Positions 22,410 to 35,597 of a stretch of DNA of 64,000 nucleotides are shown piece after piece (position 1 is the stretch's first letter; each line of letters opens with the position of its first letter). The stretch is taken from NCBI GenBank assembly GCA_029962745.1, contig CM057162.1, positions 16,105,817 to 16,169,816 on the forward strand, given 5' to 3'. The position numbers and the translations under genes were made by a program. The notes under the pieces were generated by a model. It saw only the letters and a list, made by a program, of their open reading frames with translations. It was not told the origin of the DNA and did not search any database. Source of the DNA: Echinometra lucunter (taxonomy: Eukaryota; Echinodermata; Echinoidea; Camarodonta; Echinometridae).

Positions 22410-25400
22410 CTGAAAGAAGAACAAAAATGCAGATAAAAATAAGGGAACAGATGACAGAGCACTGAGCATTTGTTTAACAAGTGGATTTGGCACTTTACAA
22501 ATCTTATATAGTATTATCATTATTAAACAACAAAATACCAAAAGCCTGGGAGGAATATTATTTGCTTTTAACAAAATAACAGTTATGTCTGAATAATGCT
22601 TTATCCTATGAATCTAAGACCCCGTTTACATCTAGCTTTAGGCCAACCAAAATTTTGACGAAAACGCACAAAAACCAAAATGCGGTACCAAATGCAGGAC
22701 CATTTTTGGACCACCTCTGGAGGTAGTCTTGGGCCGGCCCTTTTCCAGTGTAAATGCAAGCGTTCCCAAATACGGTACCAAATTCATTGCAGGAGATATA
22801 CTATTATGATGTCATAATGGTACATGTCCACCAGTTACGCTTAACATTATGACAAGGTAGAATGGTTATCATCCAATCGTGCACGCGCCAAAAGAAACAT
22901 TTTTTTTTTCATTTTGGCCAAACCCCCAGTGTAAACAGGGTCTAAGTGATTGACATTAAGTGCGTATCAAGAAGTCAAATGTCAGAAAATCAAATTTGCA
23001 GATTTGAGAAATATTGATTTTGTATCATTATGTTACCATAGAACTGCTAAAAGATTTTAACTCTAAAATTGATGATCTTGTGGCCCTACAAAAAGTTCAG
23101 GATAAGAAACAAGGAATGAAGTACTGACTAAACTCTCTGAGCGATAATTATAAAATTCTACTTCATTTTTCTGAAAATAATTTGGAATTGCCAAAGTGCA
23201 ACTTATACAAAAACTCAAAGATTTCGCATTTAAAGATAAACTGGAATTCTGGTCATGTGATCATAATATGTGAAAGAAACTGTTCCAAAGCAACTGGGAT
23301 AGTTAGATAAGTTGTATATAAATGCAGGTGTCTAGTGTGAGATTTGGGGATTATCAAATTGATAAGAAATTCAATTACTTAAATTCCCCAAAAGGTACTT
23401 GCACTGGCAAAAAAAAAAAAAAAATGAGTATATGGGACCACACCCAAATCTGGCATGAATGTAAACCCCCAAGTTTTTCAGCTTTTTCTTCTCATATTTC
23501 CAATATGAGGGCATTTGAAGAGCAATCCTTTCTAGGGGACATATTTACTAAGATATTTTTCCTAACTGACATGGAAAGAGTGAGAAAGCTCACAAATTAT
23601 TTTTCACCTTTCGCAGAACTCAAGCTTTTCTTTAATAGTCAGTACAGGTTTATCAACTCAGTGACATGGAATGATTTAGAAATGATTAAATGAATGATGC
23701 ACTGACTGACCTCTTTGAGAGTCAAAGCTCTTCCAAGTTTCTTATCAAAGTAGACCTCCCTTGATGCTTCTGTCTTCATCTTCTTCTTGATGAATCGTAG
23801 AAGATGCTTCTGATTCATGCATGATGCTGCATGGACGTGAGTATCCACCTTAAATACAATCAAAAATACAGAGTAAGGCCCACCGCACACTATACGATCC
23901 AACTTGATTTTTTTTTAAATATCATTTTGCATTAAATAAGAGACTTTACATGAGTAAACTTTTCTTATTTGAAGTTGGGAATAATGACAGGAATACTAAA
24001 ATCTTAATTCCAGTTAACTGCAAGCCTTGTGGTCAGAGTAAAGGCCAAATCGGCTTTGAATTGTAGCCGATCACAAGATTGCTATGACGTCACTACAATT
24101 CGGAATTGAGTTCACGTTTATTCCTACAGGAAGATTCATAATAGCCTAGAATTTTAATTTTAGTATTCACACGACTTTGAATATTAAGATTTTACATGTT
24201 TAAATGTTCCATTCAAATGTTAAAACACATTTTTTTCCCAAATCGGATCGCAGACCAATCGTAAAGTGAGCGTTCTGTTTAATGAGAATATGCCAATGTA
24301 TGTGAGTTTCCACCTTATATACAATCACGATTACAGAGTAATGGGAATACGCTAATGTATTTCACACCAAAATGTTGATTAAGACATATCCATGGTGACT
24401 TCACTTGCCAAATGAAATATACAAAGGAAGCCTTTTAGCTGAGGTAATCTATCATCTAAGTTGGCATAGTCTTTTCTAAACTTAAAATGATTATTTTTAT
24501 TTATAGATTGAAGCTTGTAATCTAAATGATTCCTGACACTCTTCAACCTAACAAGGGTTTCGTTCAGAACTGAACACCAGAGTGCAATCAGTCATGTATG
24601 CAATGCTTCTCCATGAGAAGTCAGCTCTTTAGAGACAGTTGTTTCTTGTATATAACTCAACCTAGAACTAAAATGAATTGGTCCAGCATGTCTTGGAAAG
24701 AAACTCAGTTTTATACCCGGATTTAAAAAAAAAAAACACCCTTTCACCTTGATCAGTCCCACATCTTCAAAATCATGTCAATTAATTTTCAGTAAATATT
24801 ATATTCATACATTTTTGGCAAGAGTACTAACAGTATGACTCCTAGTCTGACTACACAAAAATAGATAAAGACAGAGAAACATTAAGGAACTGTAGATAAA
24901 ACAGCAAGAGAAGCACATGTACTTTTCTAAGGTTGTAGAAATCTCTGTGGGGTACACTCTTCTGAGCAGCCAATTCCTTCATCTCATTCAACAGGTTGTG
25001 AAGGTGAAATTTAGACGACAGGTAGGACAGACGACGGTAGGAGAAAGATTTGCTGTTGATAGAAATAGAACAGACGTGATATTGCTGCCCAATGATTTGC
25101 ATAACGTACAAAGTCAACTCCAAATCTTCAATCAGTGTTTTAGTTAGCATAAACAGTGGAACCTTGTTATAAAAAACACTGTTATAACAAACCCTCTTTA
25201 TAACAAGGTAATTTTGCCAGTCCCACTTCTTTGTATTTCATCCCTGATATAACAAGGTTTTTATATAAAGAGGTAATTTCCTTGGTCCGGAGGAGTTTGT
25301 TGTAATGAGGTTCCACTGTATATGCAATTCTTGCATTTTGTATTTTTCATTTACATTGGTTCATCTAATGTACAATATGACTAGCACTAAACAACCTAAG

Positions 25401-28400
25401 AAAGAAAAAAATTATTACGACTATATGGAAAGGTAAAGCCAATTAAGAAAATTTCAGAAAATTCTAGAGTAGCTACATTTTTCATCTCATAATATATTAC
25501 CAATATCTCAGTCATGACCAATAAATATGTATCCCCACTTACATGGGTCCATTGGCAATTAGTGCAAGCATCTTGTTGCTATCAACAAGGAAGGTGGACC
25601 TGTCTGGGTAGGCCAGCTCAATGGGCTCATTCCTTTCCATCTTCTCCTGGTTCTCAAAGACTCGCATCACACCTTCCTTCAGTCTCAGCTCGCAGCTGAT
25701 CGCATCTGGGAGCTCCATCTCAAACGGGTCGGGCTTGGACGGGGCATTGATAGGATGGTCTGTTTTAAAGAGATAAATAAAGAACAATAAAACAGTGAAA
25801 CCCATTTAAAAAGACCACCCAAGGAAGACAAGAAGAGTGGTCTTTATGAGCAGGTGGTCTGTATGGACAGGTTCCTTTAATACACATTTCAATGGGGAAA
25901 ACCTATTCAAGGGAAACAAAAGTGCAGTCTTCGTGGATGCCACTTAATATAGAATTGATAAAAAAAAAGTAGGAAAATTATCTAAAAAGGGCCCTTTTGT
26001 ACATAAATAAAGGTGTTTCCTATAAAAAAAAAATATATTGCTAAAGTAGGAATTCCTACATTTGTCTGAAAAGTGGCATCCCTGGGTCTTCCTAGACACA
26101 TGTAGGTGGTCTTTCTATACAGGTGGTCGCTAAAGCAGGTTTTTGACTATAGTTACATTTATAATGTGGACATATCCATCCCATATGATACTCAAGGTGT
26201 TTTCATGAAACTTCTATTACCTTGGCTTTGGCCAAGCTACATGTAGCACACTAAAAGCATTTGCAGGAATTACTTAATTAATACTTGGAAGGGGGTGGCC
26301 ATTTTTCAAGAGGGAGAGGGTGTGGAAGGGAGACCATAACGAGGGCGCTCTGACATTTGCTCCTCCAACAATCACTGTAGGATGCTGGTTTTTTTATTTT
26401 TTTTATTTTTTTTTTATAGCATTAGGATTGGGGTAGCACTTAAAAGTTTTAGCTTAGGTTTTAGATTATAGATAGAACTTTTGTTAGTATAGGGATTGTC
26501 TCTGGAGCAATTGCCCTGAGCAACTGTTGTCAGAGCATACACTGCATTTATTTTAATATCTGGAAGAAAAAAACTTCAAAGGCTTCAATTCATGACGTGA
26601 TTTGTATATTTTTTTCTTTCAAACGGTGTTCAGATTTACATTTCCATGAAATATTTGTATAAAATAAAGCGTTTTTGTTGTCAAAGGCTTGCTGATTTGC
26701 ACAGTATCCACTCAAAGTCACACAAACAAACATCCCACTCTAGTTAGATTAAGTACAACTGCAGCGAAAGAAAACAAAAGCACCCAGCAATACACACAAG
26801 GGTAATGCCACGATGTAGGAAAGGTTTCAGTACAGTTAACCCATAGAGGTACAGTGTCTCCTCTGGGAGACGCTTTTGCAGTATCTGCTGGTCCAGAATG
26901 CTGGGCATTACATGCTATACATGTACATGAGCAGAAAGAGAAAAATTCACTGAAAGTTTTGAGTCCATTCCCAATGCAGTATGTTTTCGAATTGGAGCAG
27001 TTTAAATGTAGCTAATCATTAAACTCTTTAAATTGGCAATGCAGTGAATATTATATAATCACTATTTCCGTACTCAAATCGGCAGTTTCAGCTTAAATTT
27101 TCCAATCATAATTCATTTTGGTTCATGTTATATCTATATTTATTTTTTTCAAATTGTGTAAGAGCGGGGAAAAAAATATATTTGTTGCCAATTTGAGAAT
27201 TGAAGATGATTAATTTAGACCTCTAAAAAGCTCTGTACTTCTATGGGTTAAGAATTATTATGGGCATCCCAAAACACACTCACACTAAAAACACCCAATG
27301 ATGAACAGCATTGAAGAGAAAGGGAAATTAGATGTCATTGCAAAAAGATTAACTTCAAGAAAATTGTGACGTATGATAATCATGTCTTGTAATGAATTAA
27401 GAATAACAACATTTGGGTGTATGAGAACGTGCTTTAGAGACCAAACTACAGATACTACGAAGTACGATACGTGTACGTAATTCATTATTCAAGGTAAGAG
27501 CAAAACTAGAGGATCTAACAATGTTTACAACTTAACAATTTGAAGAGGCTAAAGAAGGAATCAATACATGTAACTGGTGTAAGAAAAGCTGAAATTAAAG
27601 CCCACAATCTTAATACTAAACGTGAAATCAAAATAGTGGGTGATTATATGTTTTCCAAGAGTAGAAAAGGCATGACTGTCTCGAGTTGATGTGAAAAAAG
27701 ACTAGTTGCAAGCATGGTTCTCGCCAGTACATAACACCCATGGTTCCAATACCATGCTTAAAGGATTTCAGACAAGGAAGAACCATGTCTGAAATTGCTG
27801 CACCATGCGTGGCAACAAGGGTAAAAAAATATTGGAGTATATATTCCTAACAATAATGATAAATGTCACAGATTGTTTTGCTTTTTGGCAATGTATTTTT
27901 ACTTTTCTGCCATTAGTAGACAACTCCTGCTTACCAAGAAGTATTTTTCATCCTTTTACTATAGCATATACTGCCGCCACACCTAACTTTAGGTGTTATT
28001 CCGTAAAACTTCTGAAACTTTGACGCTTTGCGCAGAGTGGGAACCGTGTGTGTATTTTTTTCTAGTGAGAACCCTGGTTGCAAGACTAACAACTGACTCG
28101 AGGCACATTGGACCTTTTCTATAGTTAAAAGGCTCAAACCTCAAAACTCATCTAGTCAACCTGAGAGATGAGTCCCAAGGTATTTAACCCACTGAACACT
28201 AAATCCAAGATAACTCTGGCAGGGGTCTATGGAAAATATGTGTTATACCAAAATCAAATCATGTTCAACAGGTTAAGATCTATAATTATGGGGAGAGTGT
28301 AATTGAGACTTTGTTCTTAAAACTTTTTGTGCTTTCAACATGGGCATTTTGATAACCATCTCATATCCAATGAGAAGAAATGGGTACAATGTATAATGAT

Positions 28401-31400
28401 CATTATGGTTGAAAGCAGCCTTATTGTACAAACATGTAAAAATTGTACTTGCGACAGTTAATGCAAATTAAAGTTTAGGACAAACTTGGGTTCATGCTCA
28501 CATGAAAGTTAGCTAACAAATTCAATGTAAAACTATAAACCTGAGACACAACCATTATTTGTTTCCTACACTTTTTAACAGACTTAACTTCTTGTATTTG
28601 AAATGTAAAAGCTTAATACAATCGTGAGGATCATACCAGTCCCTGGAAAACTTTAAAACTCTGTGAAGAAACTGGGTAAAAACTGGCAAACAGCAAATAT
28701 TTACCACACCTCGTTACCATTCAATTTTTATTTAATTCACGACACAAATTTGTAGAAACTGCTTCTCTTAAAAAAAAAAAAAAACTAACCACAGTGCAAT
28801 GTAGATCACTTCAGAATGGAACACTTCACAGAAAATGAGAGAAAGTCCAGGTGAAAAGTTCTGTTTTCAAAACATAAAAAGGGCAAGTCCAAGCAATGTT
28901 GTCCCTTATATTGTGGACCATATCTCAAATTTTAGTAAATCTGAAGATTGCTTTAAAGGGATCCGGTAACTATGCGGAGGCTTGATGAAATAAATTGTTG
29001 AATTTTGATGCTTGTGTTTTATAAAGATGTTCAGAAGGATAAATAAACATCCATGAGGTTTTGAAATATAAGATGTTATTCTCAAGATATCAATCACTGA
29101 ATATAGCCACTTTCAAAAAGCCTTCCTGGGTATGCTTTTGAATAACAGGAAAGTTAATGGGTAAAAAAGGTCTGGCATTTCCGTCACTTGTATGTTTTTG
29201 CTCTATGGAAGGCACATGATGATGATGCTTTTGAAGTGATTTTTCACAGCTTCATTTTTACACAAAACTACACTGATAGCATGTACATGTAGGGACCCAG
29301 CTCAGATTTTTGAAAGTTGCTCAATGGCTTCAAGATAACTGAACGGAAGCCTTAGAGCACATGAAATAAGAAGTAAAATGACACATTTGTAGTCAATTTA
29401 AGTTCTGAATCCCACAATACTTGGAAACATGGGGGACACCAAACGAGTGAGTACCGTGGACTTGTCCAATATCTAGGTTTAGATCAGATTCTGAAGAGAT
29501 AGTTCAAAGACAGCAGACTCGGTGAGGAAATAAAAAGGATTCACACGGGAAAAAAACCAACTTACGTTGCACTTCATTGTTGGGGCTTTTAGCACTCTCC
29601 TGCTTCTTAGATTTGTTGTAACATACTGATACAATGCAGAAACATAATAGTTATCATGCAATCTTTTAGATGAATTTCAGACTATTTCATAAAACTGATT
29701 AACATTCCAGATTTTTTTTTTCTAAATGTTGATCCTGAAAAACCCTGGCAAATTGAAGTTGTAGTGAGAGTTATTGATCAAAAGTGTTAATACAGATAGC
29801 AACTTCTTTTCTTTTTTATTACTTTCTAAGAGCACTTTCAAGAGAAAAAAAATTCACTTCACTCCTTATAAACTAGCATTTTGAGAAATAAGGCTATCAC
29901 CAGTCAATATGAAACATTTTTCCACCTTCTTTTGGTGTGATAGATAAATAGCCAAGGATAAGAATCAATTTCCAGTCACTTTCATCAAAAAATGAGTCAC
30001 TTTGAGTGACCAATGATCATAAAAAAATGACACTCTGAAAGAATGTTATGACCACCCCAAGATAGATCAATGACCAGGGAAAAAAATATACAGGGGCTCG
30101 GGGCGAATTTGCCCCCGAAATGCCACAGAGAGCCCTGGAAAAACTAAAAAAGAGCCCCTGAAATTTTCATAGGCTCCAATGTAAACTGTAATACAATGAA
30201 GAAAATTCGGGTGAGTAAGCTGAAAAAGTAGCCCCGGAAAAAAAATAATTAATTTTTTCCCTAGATCACTCTAGATGTACGATAACCAGACAGGAAACTG
30301 ACAATAGCGACCCATGGCTAAAAGTGATAATGCATGCATATGATAACTCCAGCGTGGAGTGCCCAAATCTAATGCACAATGATATGCGCATAATTTTTAT
30401 GTGGCAAGGACATCGATGCGCAAACTAAGGCACACATTACCACGCTGCACTAATGTGTGATGTCATCGAAGAAAGCACATGGTGGCCTCCATTGTTGTGT
30501 AATTCTTGATATTTCCATCAGGTTTGTACCTTACATGTATTTTTTTTTTATTTTTTAAAATATTCATATCGTCGACCTGTTCTATACAACAAATAATTCA
30601 TGTTTTGTGCCTCTTGCATTAGTAATATGCACTGCACTACTAAAGGTAAGTCAAGGTCATGTTCATTATCTACATTGTGACTAACATTCGTGTAGTGCAC
30701 ATGCACTAATGCACTCATAAACATGAATTATTTGTATGATAATGGATGAATATAAGGAAATACAGTTTCCCATTCTTTTTGTTCACAAAATTGAGAAATT
30801 TTCTGTTTTCAGGCTAACATGAGGTCACAGAAGGTCCCATGTCTTGGCAACTGTATGACCAATTTTTGCAAACTTAGTATCAAAAGATGCGCAAGATTTT
30901 AAGGAAAAAAAGTCTGTGGCATGGCGTGGCGTGAAATGCGGCAGTTTGAATTTTGCAGCGAAAATTGTCTAGAGAGGGCCATCATCCCACCCCCCCCCCC
31001 AACCCACAGACCCAGTCCTTTTAGGGTGAAGCTTGGTTGGTTGGTTGTTTTTTTTTAGTTTAGAGGCACTTGTCACTTCTAAATTAGAATATCTGCACCT
31101 AAAATAGCCTTAATGTATAAATACTTTCGGGCCCCATTGCATGGAAACTCTACCATGATAACATTGCTCAACAGCCAATAAAATTAAAGTTTTCCATGGA
31201 AGTTACCATTGATGGCAAAAATACCATCAATGGTTTTATGCCATGAGGTCTTAGAGGGCTCTGCAATCTTATTATTGCTCTGGCTATGGCTGAGCTACCA
31301 CAAGGAGCTCCAGCATACAAAGCATTCATTCCCACTGAGTACTGATCTACTTTACTTGGGTAAAGTGGCAAACATAACTTGAAGTCTTGCAAACTAGTAT

Positions 31401-34400
31401 CAAGATATTGCTATACATTTCTTCAAGAATAGTCCTCATTGCTCTGGACTGCTTTGACTGGTAAACCCCATGACAATACTCACTGTGTGCATCTTCAACA
31501 GAACTTGAATCGTCCAAGTTTAGGGGCTTGTTGTCCACCTGCCTAAGGAAGTAGGTAGTGGTCCGTGGGAAGGTCTGGCTGGCAAGCTCCATGTACTTCT
31601 CCCGGATCAGAAGGGCTTCCACAAGAGACAGAGAGGCATGGTGGAGGTCTTCTGGCGGAACCTTAAAGCATGAGAAAGTAAAAGGATAAATCCAGAAATC
31701 CTCAAGTTTGACCATATCAAAGGGTTTGCACAGGAAAAATGTATGAAGTGGGCTGCTTGAAGGCAAGAGTAGCAAGCCGTGGAGGTTTTCTTGAGGCCCC
31801 TCCAAGGATGGATCAGTAAGACTTCCTGAAAGGAAAAGAGAGGCAATGTGAAGATCTTCAGGTAGAACTGAAGAACCATCAACAACAGCAAAGTTATAGG
31901 AACATATGATCATAGATCAAAGGGTTTGCATCCTATGCACAAGTTGGCACAATTACTGATTAAAATCCACTAAGTGGACAATGGGAGAAACAAAATCACT
32001 AGTTCAGCTAAACTCGGCTTTTGAAATGAACAGCAGTGAAATTCTTCTGTCAGTGCCTATTACTGAGCCAATCGCCACTTGAAGCACACCATCGCGTGAG
32101 CAGATCAGTACTAGTGGCAAAGGAATAGTTATTTATACAAAGTTGTTATCGAAATACCACATCCAACTCACCCGGTGAATTACCACTTGGTCTACTCCTA
32201 CTTTGTCTAATGCTCGTTTGGTCTCATCCTACAATGTCTAATCCCATTTCGTCTACAACCACTTTGTCTAATAACCATTTGGTCTAATTGCCACTCAGTC
32301 CATTTACCATTTCGTCTAATTTCCAGTTAGGCTACGCCCATTTCATCTAATAGCCACTTGGTCTAATACCACTTAGTCTATCTGACTGGACGAACTGGTA
32401 ATAGACCAAATAGTTATTAGACAAAATAAGGAAAACTAAGTAGATGAAGTGGCAATTAGACCACTTGATCATTAGAAAAAAATGATAATTAGCCCAAGTG
32501 GGTATTAGACCAAGTGATGATTGGACCAAACGGCAATTAGACCAAAATGATAGTAAACCAAATGTGTTTAGCCATGGTGGTGTTAGACGATCTTGCAATT
32601 AGACCAACTGGTATTAGACCAAATTAGACCAACTGGTAGTAGACCACCTGGCTATAAACCACTTACCCCACTCATATCTTCACCACTGATAGACACACGC
32701 TGGTACTCCAGACTCAACTGCGATGTCATGTGGCTGAATCGTTCGTCCAGGTCATCACTTCCGCTGGCATCGGGTAGCTGCGGCAGGTCGTCATCTACTT
32801 CGTCCTCCATTTCAAAGTTCTTGGAGTGGGATCTGAATCAACCATGCACGGAAAAAGAGATTACAATTACAGTTATAAAATACTTTTGCGCACATTCATA
32901 TGCACGGATGACTGGGCCATGGACATATCAAAAATCAAAGCTTTGTTTCAATGATAATCAAAAAACTTGGCCAAAATTGATGGAGACTACAAATAGCACA
33001 TGTTCGCACATGCTCTGCCATCTCATTTTGCAAGATGTTATCTCTGCAAACCAACAAACTCATGTGAGAGGAGCAGCTTACACAGCAACTCAAATGCAGA
33101 ATAAATGTAAACTTTTCTCTCAAAATTTCTGCCAATTCAATATAATCGCCATTTAGTGCCGATTACTTCTCTTTCTCCTGCTCTGACAGAGATGGTGAAA
33201 AGGTTCTATAATCAAGCTCTATGCACAGACTCTGACAGTGAAAATCTCTGAGGAAAAAAACAAAAATATTCAACTATATGTACCTTGCTGCAGCTAGCAA
33301 CCTGATGAATCTCGAAGAATTTTCAAACATATCTATATCTTGTAGCACACAACAAAAGTGTGTGTGTTCTGCAAAACTTGCAATTAAAATGTAAGGAGAT
33401 GAGAAAGGAGAGAGAGATAGAGGCCACATATGTAAGACATTAATGCAACTGCACGCCAATGCCATTTGGCTGCATACGTATTCATAGATCCACGATCTGT
33501 GAATAAAAAGGACAGTCAGTATCGTCATGATTGGCCAATAATAGCATAGAGAAATGCTATAAAAAAATCCAACAAATGTTTTCACATAAAAAAAAGAAAG
33601 AAGCCATGCACATGAGAGGATTCATTAGCCTCATGCATGACTGTTTACATGTACATGAACAGATCTATGTCTTCTAGCAACAAACAAACTTACTGATTTC
33701 ATTATTTTGTTTTACATGCGGCTATTCTTATATGTACATGTAGGTGGATTTGGACAAGGCATAATTAGTCAGAATCAATACAACAACCCAATATTTGATC
33801 AATGATTTTAGTTAAAGGTATCAAGGACCAACCACCAAAATTATCTATACCCTATTTTGCATTCTATCCCAAATTAAATTATTAGCCTCTGTAGTTAGTT
33901 CTGTTACAAGATATAATTTTTTACAAATTCCTTTATGGTCATGTTTAAATACACCAAACTTATTGCAATTATGTTGTGGGATGCTGTCTGCTTGGGTAGG
34001 ATTGGTACCTTCTGTTATGTCATTAAAACATTGTTATTTTTCTGGCAAATCCATGATGCTGGGAAGTGGTTTTATTTGTTATTATTTAGTAATCGCCCGA
34101 TATGTAATTGATGTAAAACTTATACAACAGCCGATTGTTAGCTTACTAGTGTATAGTAATACACATGTACGTTATTTGCCATATTTGTGATTTTCTTTGA
34201 ATGGGCACTTTAAAGCAGTTTGGCTAAAACCAAGGTAATCAATCTACTTTTTATGAATTGTATTCATCTGGTCTAGAAGAATTTTGTCACACATACAGAT
34301 TCTATTTTATGCAAATTTTAAGGCCTATTAATGTTATTTTCTCCCTTAGTGAACAATGACTCATGCTTATCAACAAAATATTCAAACTTCACCATATCAC

Positions 34401-35559
34401 TGTTGTACATGAAATGTAAATACAAACAGAATGAACAACATACAAATATTAGTTTCTTATTACCTATTCATAAAACTCCAAATTTCAACACATGCTCATG
34501 ACAGTAAAAAAAATATTGTACTTTGAAGAAGAAAGAGAAAAAACCAACAAAACAAAATAAAACAACAAAAGCACTCCATAGCTTTAGTCATGCATAATAC
34601 CGCATTAATATCATGAAATTCTCATGGCAGATGTACACGTACATGAACTTCAATATTTCCTAATAAATTTGAAGGAATTTCAACCATGGATTTAGAATCC
34701 AAAGAAAATATATGCTGTTGGAAGGTATCTCATCATATTCTTTTCTTTCCTTTTTTTTTTGTTTTGCTATGGTACATGACATTTCTGAATGATAATGGAG
34801 TGCATTTGCTTCTTTAAACTGGAACTCTGAAAGGATTAGTAAAAAAAAAAAAAGTGATTGCAACGACTTTCAAAAAATCACCTCTACTGCAATTTCAATA
34901 TCCAGCATTTCTTTTTGCTGAGAAAACTCTGTTTGCACTGTATATTGTCTGTTGACAGCCAGAGGGTTAATGCATGGATTCTGCAGAGTTATCACTCTTC
35001 TCTGTATTAACAGATGATGTCTAATGTCATTGAAAGGTTTCAACATTTCAAAAGATAGCAGACAAGACTAAGTTGGCCTTAAGGTGATTTCTTAAAAGTC
35101 TCTGCCATCGTGTGAATGCAACTCACGGCAAGATAGTTTTGGAAGGGGTGCTGGCGCCCGTCGCCCTCTCTGGGCTAGTGTGTGCAGAACGCTGCTTGAG
35201 AGCGCTATGGAATTGAGAGTTGCCCAAAGCAGGGTAGTAGACGGGAGCATGTCCAAGGTGATCCCAAGTAATTACACAGCAAACCATGGGCAGTTATCAA
35301 ACATGGTATGATGTCAAGAGAGAGTGGGGAGGGAGAGGGGGGGGGGGGGAATGGTAGGGTGATGGGAGTGGGAGCGGGAGGGGAGAGCAGGAGGGTTATG
35401 GAAGAGAGTAGGATAGGGGGTTTGATTGGGTGTGGGAAGGTAAGAGGGGTGTCATGAGGTTAAATAATGCACCATGGGAAATACAGGTAACAGACCATGA
35501 TACATGTTAGAGATGGGTATGGTTTAGTGGGTGTGTATGATGATGGTGATGATGATGAC

Positions 35560-35597
<38 letters not shown>

